From positions 1-39,812 of the IMG/VR virus record IMGVR_UViG_3300038327_000020: 39,812 nucleotides of DNA; one strand, 5' to 3'. The notes beneath the pieces were generated by a model, which worked only from the letters and a program-made list of their open reading frames with translations, made no database searches and was not told where the DNA came from. This DNA is from a virus. Positions 1 to 7,806 of this stretch are shown here, piece by piece. Within the stretch, counting starts at the first letter, position 1. Each line of letters begins with the position of its first letter. The position numbers were made by a program, and so were the translations under genes.

Positions 1-238
1 CTGCACCCACCACCCTTTAGACCTATCTCTAAGCATTCCCCAGAGTTTAGCAATCCGTTTAACTGCTCCTGCGCTGAAGGTGTTATCGTCATTCATTTCT
101 TGTGCGCATGACTGCGATGTGCGCCATTACTTTACTTGTAGTGTTAGTCATCACGCATGGAATAAAAGCATGGATAAAAGCACAAGCACTCCCAACCAGC
201 AGAGAGCCAGCAAAGTGCATTGCCTTTCGTAAGTGTCG
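1..238. repeat. Contig-end redundancy (left copy)
   Basis: These 238 bases match positions 39575-39812 except at five positions (128, 152, 155, 163, 176), all transitions. This shows the contig closes into a circle of about 39,574 bp. Because the copies are not identical, this is better read as assembly overlap between two haplotypes of one phage population than as an exact terminal repeat of one molecule. Confidence 0.9.
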
Positions 239-274
239 CAAATACGTTTCATTGTTTTCCTCTAAGTGCTTCAT
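89..274 (-). CDS. DUF6356 family small membrane protein
   Basis: A 61-aa protein whose N-terminal half reads ETYLRHLRKAMHFAG followed by a hydrophobic stretch with IHAFIP. This is the DUF6356 pattern (ETYL, H near the middle, IHA.xP) known mainly from Alphaproteobacteria and some of their phages; the function is unknown. It has one or two membrane-spanning segments at about residues 21-42. Its start overlaps the upstream stop (TAATG) and its stop overlaps the start of the Fe-S carrier gene (ATGA) across the contig join. Four of five differences between the two contig-end copies are synonymous in this frame and the fifth is Ile to Val, so the frame is under protein-level selection. A lysis or membrane role is possible but not shown. 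Confidence 0.75.
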   Translation of the reverse strand: MKHLEENNETYLRHLRKAMHFAGSLLVGSACAFIHAFIPCVMTNTTSKVMAHIAVMRTRNE

Positions 275-492
275 TATTTTTCCTCTGGCCCTAGCACTCG
301 TTGTAACATTTTCTCTAAAGTTTCTAATCTATAGGATAGAACATCTAGGTTATCTATAATCATAGCCATGTCATCCCTGTCACGTTTAAGCATTTCAACA
401 TCACTTGATATACTACTAGCCCACCATACAGCGGTAGTTGTTTGGATTATTAAAAATATAACAGCACTAATTAAGTATGGAGGTATTGTCAT
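274..492 (-). CDS. Small membrane protein with coiled coil, holin or spanin candidate
   Basis: A 72-aa protein with one transmembrane segment at about residues 5-26 (YLISAVIFLIIQTTTAVWWA), then a charged heptad-patterned region at about 30-66 likely to form a coiled coil. This single-TM plus coiled-coil layout occurs in phage inner-membrane lysis proteins (holins, i-spanins). There is no lipobox. The start sits on the upstream stop (TAATG). Its position near the end of the late operon, between a secreted protein and DUF6356, fits a lysis or envelope role. The lysis role is inference. Confidence 0.7.
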   Translation of the reverse strand: MTIPPYLISAVIFLIIQTTTAVWWASSISSDVEMLKRDRDDMAMIIDNLDVLSYRLETLEKMLQRVLGPEEK

Positions 493-857
493 TATGTTTC
501 CTCTGGGAATATAGGTCTAGGGTTTATTGATAAGGCCATACCACTTGGGCTTCTGCCTGACCAGATTATACAAGCCTCCTCCCTAATCTTATTCTTCTTT
601 GTTATAACTACAGTGGAGGTAGTTCTATCTTTATTAACAAAGTATACCAATGTATTAGGCTCATCACCTTCTTTCAGATAGCCCATCATTACAGGAGCCT
701 CTTGAAATTCAATGGCTAACATATCCATAAGGAATTCAAATGAATCTGCGCAGAACAACTGCATCCTTACTTGAATAGGTTTGATACCAGTTGGAGGTTC
801 TTGCGCCATAACAGGAGATACAAGGATCGCTAACGATAATAGAATATATTTAATCAT
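492..857 (-). CDS. Secreted protein of unknown function
   Basis: A 121-aa protein with a clear Sec signal peptide: MIKYILLSLAILVSPVMA then QEPP, with cleavage expected after the AQ-flanking alanine (about residue 18). The mature part has two cysteines (in LFCAD and EACII) that could form a disulfide in the periplasm. I recognise the general type as a small secreted hypothetical of marine phages but cannot name a family. Its start overlaps the end of the large ejection protein gene (ATGA), so it belongs to the late operon. Confidence 0.8.
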   Translation of the reverse strand: MIKYILLSLAILVSPVMAQEPPTGIKPIQVRMQLFCADSFEFLMDMLAIEFQEAPVMMGYLKEGDEPNTLVYFVNKDRTTSTVVITKKNKIREEACIIWSGRSPSGMALSINPRPIFPEET

Positions 858-3790
858 TGCATTGCTCTCCTTCTCCTTTTAGAAAGTTCTTTTCTTTCAT
901 CTCTAATCCTATCCAGTTCTTCTTTCTTCCTGTCCTTCGCCTCTTTTGATGACTTAGCACCATACGCTCCAGAGTTATAATTGGTTATAACCTTTCTTCT
1001 ATCTGTATCTAACTCCCTCTTCAATCTGTCATACTTATAACCAAGTCTCTTTCTTAGTTTAGTGTCAGACACGGGTGTAAGTTTAGCACCAAGGGTAGAG
1101 GCCAAAGCCGCACCCGGAGTAAACACATCTTTAGAGGGGCTGTATTCCCCACTCAATGATCTGGTAAGTTTATCTCCAGAGAATGATGGAAAACCGGGGA
1201 TTGGAAGGTTGGGAAGAAACTGTCTGGTTAAGTATTCAGACCTGTCATCAATAGGTCTTTGCCTGAATGGGTCAACTCCCATTCCCGAATAAATCAAAGA
1301 ACCTGCCGCCCCCAAAGATGGCTGTAATGACTGAGGCAACCCCGGAATCCTTCCAAGACCTGAACCATCAGAACCTTCAAACAAGTTGCCACCCGGCAAC
1401 ATACGCTCTATATCAAAGTACCAGTCATCTTTTGTATCTGGGGAGATGGCATCTGGAAGTTTAATCTTAGTCTTAGGCATCCCCGGTATACCGTACATGG
1501 GGGAATCCTGTAGCCTACGCTGTTGCTTCTCTGAGTCAGCGTCAGACAACACCTCACCTGTTTCATTTAACGCCCCCATCAATAGCCCCCACTTGGCAAA
1601 CTTGATAGGACGCTTGGCCGCAGTCTCAGCCAGTTTAGGAATAACCCCATACATATAGGATACAAAAGGTAGCGGCCCTTCTCTTAAGAAGTCTAATACG
1701 GTGGAGCTTCTACTGTAATCTACAAACCATTCCCTTGCTTTTCTAGCGGCTCTATCCATAGCCTGCTTTTCATTCAGACCTGACCTGATTAACCTTTCTT
1801 TCTCTGTGCGGTATAAACCCATACGAAAGATTTGATCTTCGTAGTTGTACAGTTTAGCGGCTTGATCCCATGTTAAGTTCTTAGCCTTCTGCGCTACTTT
1901 ATTTGAGTAGTTAAGACCAGAGTCAATCATGGCTAAGTTTGTTTTCATCTTTCCTGAAGATGGGGAAAACAAATCTGCCAGCCTAGATTCGTTGCCTATC
2001 TCTGAAGAAAAGAATCCACCAAATACACCGCGTTCTTCCGCTTCACGGTATACCTCGTTCCTCTTTTTGATATCACGGAGTCCCGCAAAGAAATGTTTAG
2101 CAGTGCCGTTTCCATTATCGTAATGAATTACGTTAGACATCACGTTATTAAAATGAACAGCAGGGTTGGCAATAGTTTTAGAACCCTTCCAATATGAGTT
2201 TAACTTTCTGTATTGCTTTACCCACTTGTTGTTCCTGTACTTAGAGATAGCGTTAATCTCTCTGATCTGCTCTAAGTCTGCCTTAGTAGCCTTACTTACA
2301 TAACGTCCCTTGAGCGCACCAAACTGAATATCATCTGGAAGTTTTTCTGTTAGCAATCCAGCGCTCTTTGCCGAGGAAATACCCTCAGTCTCAGCCATCT
2401 CTTTGAAGAACCTAAACCTAGATACATCTTCAGCAAGCATATTACCAGTTCGTAGTATAGCCTTATGAGCGTCAGTAACTTCCTTCATCTGGACTCTTTC
2501 ATCTGGAGTCCAATCTCTACGGACCTTTAATTTTTCTGGGGCGGCATATTCTTTTTCGCCTTTGTACCTAATCTCTGTGGTTTGTCCCACTCTTTCCCAA
2601 CCCGGCAGTTCATCAGGTTTAAATGTTCCATCAAGGAAAGCCTTTCTTTCGTCGCCGGTTAGAGTAACAACCTTACCCCTTAACAAAGCGGCATCCCCAA
2701 TATTATTTATGTTGCTGGGTATGTCAGACTTAGCAACAGCATCTGGAGCGTCATAAGTTCTATGGAGGTATGTTTCCATACCATCTTCAAACGTATCGTT
2801 TCTGATAACTCCCAAGTCTACCAATTCTTTGGCATACTTGTTTACTGTTTCTCTTGACTTGGCGCTTAACTCTTTCATACTGTCTGAAATAGCGGGAAAA
2901 AGTTTTGTGTAGTTTTTGTTGGTCAGCATACCATACAGAACTTTACGCTCTTTCTCATCCAACTGACCAACTTCTTTTAGCAGGGTTTCAAAATCTTCCT
3001 TGATTATTTTTTTGCCGCCCATCATTCTGGATCGCCCTGCAATCCATTCTTCAGTTAAATCTTTATCAGGAACTAAAGCCCTAGCCAAAGCGCCATCTGT
3101 TGCCCTGTTGATCCCTCTGCCTGTAAGCCCTACGGTAGCGCCTGTTAAAGCGCCCATCAATGCGTTCTGCATCTTCTCAGGAGTAGTGGCATCCTGATCC
3201 ATATTATAACCAACACCAGCGCCAGCAAGACCTCCGCCTATCTCTGGGGTTTTAAGCGCAGTCCAAGCCATTTCCCCTACAGGCTCGTATGCTTTCTGAA
3301 CACCCTTAGCAACAGGGCCAGCCGCCGCACCTAAAGCAGTACCAGCAAGGGCCATCTCACCCCTTCCTAATCCACCATCTTCGTCAACGTAACCAAGCGC
3401 ACCAGCGGTAGCGCCGCCTACTGCACCGGGTAACATGAGTTGTGCTATAGTCTTGCCATGCTTAAGTCTGGACACAGGTAGCATCCATCCTACAGGGTCA
3501 GCAATCAAGCCACCAAAGTATCCAGTCTTAGCCGCCCAGCCAACTTCCTCATCTTCCATAAGGGCGTTAAGTTCTCGTTGTTCCTGCGCCAGTTCTTCCT
3601 CATTGATTCCCGCTATCTGCTGTACGCCTCTAGCGGTATCCATGAATCCAATCTTACCGCCAGACCACATAGCGTCAAGCCAACTCTTTTTTTCTTTTTC
3701 AATTTTAGGATCATTGCTGATAAAAGAATTTACAGTAGCATCATTGCTTATAAAAGAATTGATAGGAGGGTCGTTTGAAATAAATGTCAT
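854..3790 (-). CDS. Large internal virion / DNA-ejection protein
   Basis: The longest gene of the window (978 aa). Residues 3-32 hold three 10-residue repeats starting FISND. Residues about 85-225 are rich in Gly/Ala and hydrophobic, as in ejection proteins that cross membranes. The middle is helical and charged, and the C-terminus is strongly basic (RKELSKRRRRAMQ). Size, composition and position at the distal end of the structural genes match the large internal virion protein of T7-like and other podoviruses (T7 gp16 position). I see no lysozyme or transglycosylase motif. The start overlaps the upstream stop (ATGA). The ejection role is inferred from context and composition, not from a recognised domain. 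Confidence 0.75.
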   Translation of the reverse strand: MTFISNDPPINSFISNDATVNSFISNDPKIEKEKKSWLDAMWSGGKIGFMDTARGVQQIAGINEEELAQEQRELNALMEDEEVGWAAKTGYFGGLIADPVGWMLPVSRLKHGKTIAQLMLPGAVGGATAGALGYVDEDGGLGRGEMALAGTALGAAAGPVAKGVQKAYEPVGEMAWTALKTPEIGGGLAGAGVGYNMDQDATTPEKMQNALMGALTGATVGLTGRGINRATDGALARALVPDKDLTEEWIAGRSRMMGGKKIIKEDFETLLKEVGQLDEKERKVLYGMLTNKNYTKLFPAISDSMKELSAKSRETVNKYAKELVDLGVIRNDTFEDGMETYLHRTYDAPDAVAKSDIPSNINNIGDAALLRGKVVTLTGDERKAFLDGTFKPDELPGWERVGQTTEIRYKGEKEYAAPEKLKVRRDWTPDERVQMKEVTDAHKAILRTGNMLAEDVSRFRFFKEMAETEGISSAKSAGLLTEKLPDDIQFGALKGRYVSKATKADLEQIREINAISKYRNNKWVKQYRKLNSYWKGSKTIANPAVHFNNVMSNVIHYDNGNGTAKHFFAGLRDIKKRNEVYREAEERGVFGGFFSSEIGNESRLADLFSPSSGKMKTNLAMIDSGLNYSNKVAQKAKNLTWDQAAKLYNYEDQIFRMGLYRTEKERLIRSGLNEKQAMDRAARKAREWFVDYSRSSTVLDFLREGPLPFVSYMYGVIPKLAETAAKRPIKFAKWGLLMGALNETGEVLSDADSEKQQRRLQDSPMYGIPGMPKTKIKLPDAISPDTKDDWYFDIERMLPGGNLFEGSDGSGLGRIPGLPQSLQPSLGAAGSLIYSGMGVDPFRQRPIDDRSEYLTRQFLPNLPIPGFPSFSGDKLTRSLSGEYSPSKDVFTPGAALASTLGAKLTPVSDTKLRKRLGYKYDRLKRELDTDRRKVITNYNSGAYGAKSSKEAKDRKKEELDRIRDERKELSKRRRRAMQ
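3695..3784 (-). repeat. Three in-frame 30-bp repeats (FISND)
   Basis: The first codons of the 978-aa gene encode FISNDPPINS, FISNDATVNS and FISNDPKIEK, a 10-residue unit in three copies. The DNA copies have diverged (GATCATTGCTGATAAA, CATCATTGCTTATAAA and the first copy), so this is an older duplication, possibly a docking or packing tag on the protein. Confidence 0.85.
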
Positions 3791-5160
3791 GGTTTTCTTT
3801 TCTGCTCTCCTGAACCATCTACATAAAGTGTTCCGCTTGCTAGAGCGTCATACTCTGCCTGAGTAGAAACGGTTACAGGTTTTTCACCCTCGGTAGATGC
3901 GCCACCTGTAGTAGCAACGCCTATACCCGTATCCATTATCGCGGTGAGCGCGGCTTTTTGCTCATCGCTTAGATCAAGGGCATCATTGGCTAGAAGGCCA
4001 GCGGCTTGGTATGCAGTTATCTTTCCTCTATCAGAACCTCTGTTTACATTAATAATATTACCATAAGCCTCTTTAAGTTCCCCTTCATCCATTTCTTTCC
4101 AGATTTCATACTGTTCTGTAGCAACGCCGCCCTTAGTTGTAGAGGTATCTTTAGGGAATACAGTAAGAATATCTTTCATCTGGTCTGCATCGTAACCTAA
4201 TTGTCCACCACGCTTTATTGCCTCCTCTCTATTATTTGGTGGATTGTATGTTCCATCCTCGTTAAAGAACAAAGCCTTCCACTTCTGATGGGTTCTTTCT
4301 TCAGAGTCAAACTTTTCTACAGCATCTAGTTCTGCTATAGCCATTGTAGCCCATGAATCACCCTGAGATTTTCCACCAGTTAGGTTAGCAATACTGTCAA
4401 GCATCATCTTCTTCATGTAAATATTTTTAATAGAACCTAAGTATGCTTGCTTTCTTTTTCTTGGGTCATCAGCAAGTGATCCCCAAGTTTCCCATAGACT
4501 GTCAGTTTTTTCGGGTGGAGGTTCATCATCTGAAGTTTGCTTTTTTTGAGGCAACCCTATTGCGCCACCACCGCCTATTCCCGGCGTCATCACTTCTTCT
4601 TCTTGTAAATCATTTTCTTTTAAAGCATTATATAAAACGCCACCACCTACACCAACGCCAATTGCTTCTGCTGTTAAGGCTCCTGCCTTAGTTGGTCTAC
4701 CAGAATATTTCCATTCCCCTTTCTCCTTCGCAATCCTTTTAATAGATTTCCCAGAGGCATTTCTGCCAAAAACCATTGCCCCCTTTCTAGGCGCTCCGCT
4801 ATAACCGGGTGACCAAAGTTTGTTCTTTAAATATTTTCCAGCAGTCGATACCCCCCTGCCTACCGATTTTGCCGCATCAACAGCCGCAGGGCCAGCCCGT
4901 AAAAATGGTAATGATCTTGCCACTGACCCAACAGCCCCAACAGCAAATGGGCCACCCTCTGCCCCACTTATTAAGGCTTGGTATCTGGGGTCGTCAGCAT
5001 TTAACGCCATTGCTTGCTCAAGCATAGACTGTTCTTTTGCCTTTTCTTCAGCGGCCTTCCTACGACGCCATTCATCCATATCTATACCGCCACCCCTTTC
5101 CATTCGTTGAGTAGCGTTTCTCAACATACCTAATTCTCTTAAATCCATTAAACTAGCCAT
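3787..5160 (-). CDS. Internal virion protein candidate
   Basis: A 457-aa protein starting MASLMDLREL. I chose this ATG because GGAGG lies 8 bases upstream and it overlaps the upstream stop (TAATG). A glycine-rich hydrophobic segment (AIGVGVGGGVLYNAL) occurs near residues 165-185; the N-terminal third is basic and Arg/Gly rich, and the rest is acidic and probably helical. No enzyme motif is visible. It lies between two other probable ejection-apparatus genes, so a minor virion protein that leaves the head with the DNA is the best guess. Confidence 0.7.
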   Translation of the reverse strand: MASLMDLRELGMLRNATQRMERGGGIDMDEWRRRKAAEEKAKEQSMLEQAMALNADDPRYQALISGAEGGPFAVGAVGSVARSLPFLRAGPAAVDAAKSVGRGVSTAGKYLKNKLWSPGYSGAPRKGAMVFGRNASGKSIKRIAKEKGEWKYSGRPTKAGALTAEAIGVGVGGGVLYNALKENDLQEEEVMTPGIGGGGAIGLPQKKQTSDDEPPPEKTDSLWETWGSLADDPRKRKQAYLGSIKNIYMKKMMLDSIANLTGGKSQGDSWATMAIAELDAVEKFDSEERTHQKWKALFFNEDGTYNPPNNREEAIKRGGQLGYDADQMKDILTVFPKDTSTTKGGVATEQYEIWKEMDEGELKEAYGNIINVNRGSDRGKITAYQAAGLLANDALDLSDEQKAALTAIMDTGIGVATTGGASTEGEKPVTVSTQAEYDALASGTLYVDGSGEQKRKP

Positions 5161-5732
5161 TATGAATACCTCCAAAGACTGGGGTAGTCTTCGTCATCTA
5201 GTTTTATAGCAGAAGCGTATGGGGTCAACTGATCCATTCTATTTCCCCCACCTCTTCCACCACTAGAAGGTGCTTGCCTTGCTGGAGTTTCATCGTTCTT
5301 TGGTATTGCAGACTGAAGAGCGGCCATCATAAAAGTTTTATCCATAGACTTGCTGTATCCGGTATAAGTTTGTCTTGCCTCTGGTGTAAGTTTTGGGCCA
5401 GACGCTACCGCCGGTGTACCCTGTGGAGTTCTGTATATAGGAGCCTCATTCGGGGGGGCTACATTTTCAGGAATTGGGTTTTGCACTCCATAGTTAGGCT
5501 GGTATCCAGATTCCATTCCGGGGTGCATACCACTCCCACCCTCCGCAACAGGCATCATCCCCTTCTTGCTCAAATCAGTTTCATTAATTTGGTAAAGTGG
5601 CCCAACACCCGCCTTTGCTTCAGCGGCAGTTATAGGTGTCTCCATCCATTTATCCTTTTTCCATTTCTCAGGATCAAACATATTAAACATATTATTAGCC
5701 TGATAAGAGTATGGAGTATTATATTGAGACAT
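5160..5732 (-). CDS. Proline/glycine-rich structural protein, unknown
   Basis: A 190-aa protein with low-complexity Pro/Gly/Asn-rich segments (PIPENVAPPNEAPIY, SSGGRGGGNRMDQL) and no recognisable domain. The start overlaps the upstream stop (TAATG-type junction) and its own stop overlaps the next gene. Context places it among minor virion proteins. I do not recognise the family. Confidence 0.65.
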   Translation of the reverse strand: MSQYNTPYSYQANNMFNMFDPEKWKKDKWMETPITAAEAKAGVGPLYQINETDLSKKGMMPVAEGGSGMHPGMESGYQPNYGVQNPIPENVAPPNEAPIYRTPQGTPAVASGPKLTPEARQTYTGYSKSMDKTFMMAALQSAIPKNDETPARQAPSSGGRGGGNRMDQLTPYASAIKLDDEDYPSLWRYS

Positions 5733-6802
5733 TATATAGCACCGTAGTAAACGTGTTTAACACCGTCAATAGTGGTGACAGCATGAGGATACATACCCTC
5801 AACCTGCTGTGCCATTACACCTCTACGGGGTCTAGAGTCACCAATGTAGTTATAGTTGTATACGCTTAACCCCTTCCACTTGGTTCCTTCAGGAACAATG
5901 TTTTCTTTGATATGAATATCAGACCCCATAAGAGCCGCAGACCCTAAAGTCCCTATAAGGTTAGCCGCTGTATTGTCTCTGGAGCCGGGTGTAGTTGCTG
6001 TAGTAGTTGACCCATAGTCACCTGTAACCATCGCCATATAGTTCCTAAGAGCGTTCTGACCAGCGTTAGACTCATACTGGTATCTAGCCATGTCTTGATC
6101 TATACCGCGCTGTGACATACCCCTACGTTGCTCTCCTACCGCACCTAGAGAGTCATACATTCCAATCGGGGCATTCATTATAGAGGGGTACACCCCCTGT
6201 CCATACTGCCTCTGCTGTATACCCATCTCAGCCGCTGGCATACGCATACCTTGAGCCTGCTGATAAGCGCCACCGTACATCTCCGCAAGAGGTTTAATAA
6301 GACCGCCCTGTACAGCACCTGTGATAGCCTTGTTAGTTTCTAGGTCTGTTCTGGTGGAGCCTCCGGGCTGGTATCTAACAGATGCCTCTCTAACACCCGG
6401 AAGTATTTTCCCAGTAAGGTTATCTATAACGCCAGTTGTAAGAGCATCTTCCATAGCCTTGTATGGAGTGCCTGTACCTGTGCGTACATTACCCGCCAGA
6501 AGGTCAGAGGTTTGTGTTGGGTCAAATCCTGTCTGTCCAGACAATGAACCTATAAGAGCGTTCTCTGCCGCCGCCTGTTGTGCCGCCGCTCTTGGGCCAG
6601 TGGTATAGCCAATAGTAGCCCTTTGAGCCGCAGTTTCAGTAGGGTCAAAAGAGGCTACTGTAGGGGCTGAATAATACTTAGGAGCGCCAGCACCATACAA
6701 TGATCTTGCATCGGCAAAGCCTTTCTCTAAATAATCTCGTTGCGCTTCCCAAGGTTCTACCTCGGTAGTGCTTACTGTTGTGCCGCCGCCGCCTGAACTC
6801 AT
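5732..6802 (-). CDS. Virion protein with C-terminal S74 self-cleaving chaperone domain
   Basis: A 356-aa protein. Residues 1-290 are Ala/Gly/Gln-rich and helical, beginning with a PWEAQRDYLEKGF segment common in minor virion (DNA-transfer type) proteins of marine phages. Residues about 292-356 match the intramolecular chaperone peptidase S74: GSDIHIKENI, LSVYNYNYIG, RRGVMAQQVE and a final DGVKHVYYGAI. In the endosialidase family the Ser of SD and a Lys five residues later form the cleavage dyad; here these are S294 and K299. S74 domains trimerise tail spikes and then cut themselves off. Here the attached protein does not look like a fibre. RBS GAGGATA precedes the ATG. Confidence 0.8.
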   Translation of the reverse strand: MSSGGGGTTVSTTEVEPWEAQRDYLEKGFADARSLYGAGAPKYYSAPTVASFDPTETAAQRATIGYTTGPRAAAQQAAAENALIGSLSGQTGFDPTQTSDLLAGNVRTGTGTPYKAMEDALTTGVIDNLTGKILPGVREASVRYQPGGSTRTDLETNKAITGAVQGGLIKPLAEMYGGAYQQAQGMRMPAAEMGIQQRQYGQGVYPSIMNAPIGMYDSLGAVGEQRRGMSQRGIDQDMARYQYESNAGQNALRNYMAMVTGDYGSTTTATTPGSRDNTAANLIGTLGSAALMGSDIHIKENIVPEGTKWKGLSVYNYNYIGDSRPRRGVMAQQVEGMYPHAVTTIDGVKHVYYGAI

Positions 6803-6814
6803 ATGCTTATCCTC

Positions 6815-7387
6815 TTATTTTTGAAAAGTAACCTTTGGCCCAGCCGCTACATCAAGACCCGATGGGGGTTGATAGTCCCACAAACTTTTAGGAGCAACAT
6901 TATCCCCATATTTAGCAGACCAAGGTTGATATAAATCTGTACCACCAAAAGCGGGTTGAGACAATAGACCCATAGTAGGGTATGCGTTGTTGGGGTCAGC
7001 GGGCATATATGACTGAGGGTAAAATGGGGTATAGTTTCTTTGCGCTATTGCAGAAGCGTCTAGTGGAGTGTATACTGGCCCTGTGGGGCCAAAGACAGGT
7101 GGCTTGCCGGTATCTCCCTCGTCATCTCCCTCTTCATCATCTGGGCCGCCGCCTCCAGTAACAACTTTTACATCATCCTGATTGTAAGAATATATAAGTT
7201 GGTAATTACCTCCATTCCCTCCCATAAACTCATAAATTTGATACGCGGGAGAAGTGCCTACAAGGATTATTTTTTTACCCGCTATAGAGGTAGATGGCAC
7301 AAAAGGATAAACGCCTCCTGCCATTAAAGCATTGTGGTCATACCTGCAATTACCCCCGCTGGAATTACAGCCTATATTATTTGCCAT
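6815..7387 (-). CDS. Unknown virion-module protein with acidic linker
   Basis: A 190-aa protein with three cysteines near the N-terminus (GCNSSGGNCRYD), a probable beta-rich first half, a Gly/Asp/Glu linker (GGGGPDDEEGDDEGD, about residues 78-93) and a Pro/Tyr-rich second half. The start overlaps the GNAT-like gene stop (TAATG). I do not recognise it. The two-part build with an acidic hinge suggests a structural connector. Confidence 0.6.
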   Translation of the reverse strand: MANNIGCNSSGGNCRYDHNALMAGGVYPFVPSTSIAGKKIILVGTSPAYQIYEFMGGNGGNYQLIYSYNQDDVKVVTGGGGPDDEEGDDEGDTGKPPVFGPTGPVYTPLDASAIAQRNYTPFYPQSYMPADPNNAYPTMGLLSQPAFGGTDLYQPWSAKYGDNVAPKSLWDYQPPSGLDVAAGPKVTFQK

Positions 7388-7806
7388 TAGTGCATCCTCT
7401 CTTTCAAGTCTTTAGTAAAGACTATGTATGAATCTTTCCAGTCAGGTAACATTTTTTTCCACCCCTTTCTACCCCATAATTCCATAGCGGAGCATCCTTG
7501 TTTTATGGCAAATGACTCTATCATATCGTTAAACCTTTCGTGTAGTTCTTTGAAGTTTTTCCCAGATATCGCAATAACACGCAGTATCTTTTTCTGTGGG
7601 TACTTTATTATTTCTGTAACCATAGACATAATAATTTCTTTATCTTCTGTGGCAATCCATAACTGCATATTACCAGTCATTAGATTATCCAAGAAGTCAT
7701 CAGGCTCTAACTCCCCTTCGCTATGCTGTTGAATACTAGCAAGCATGGGGCCAACATTATCCCACAGGTATGGCACATCTTCTGGGCTGATAAGGTGAGC
7801 ATTCAA
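7387..7806 (-). CDS. GNAT-fold-like phage protein (T7 gp13-like position)
   Basis: A 139-aa protein with the general pattern of GNAT-like phage proteins: a helical N-terminus (VPYLWDNVGPMLASI), a strand with LWIATEDKEII, then LRVIAISGK in place of the acetyl-CoA loop, and a C-terminal strand with SYIVFTKDL. Similar GNAT-like proteins of about 140 aa stand beside ejection proteins in T7-like phages (gp13, internal virion protein A). The classical Q/R-x-x-G-x-G/A motif is not clear, so catalysis is uncertain. The start appears to be TTG overlapping the upstream stop (TTGA), with AGGATAG just upstream. Confidence 0.65.
   Translation of the reverse strand: MNAHLISPEDVPYLWDNVGPMLASIQQHSEGELEPDDFLDNLMTGNMQLWIATEDKEIIMSMVTEIIKYPQKKILRVIAISGKNFKELHERFNDMIESFAIKQGCSAMELWGRKGWKKMLPDWKDSYIVFTKDLKERMH

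Noticed and set aside
1-238. Exact direct terminal repeat of the packaged phage DNA
   Set aside because: The copies differ at five positions, and the repeat cuts through genes at arbitrary points; circular assembly overlap with strain variation explains it better.
3435-3866. Plus-strand 143-aa open frame
   Set aside because: Antisense to the Ala/Gly-rich part of the large ejection protein; no start signals.
5274-5747. Plus-strand 157-aa open frame
   Set aside because: Antisense to a coupled late gene; composition (Arg/Cys/His/Trp-rich) is not protein-like.
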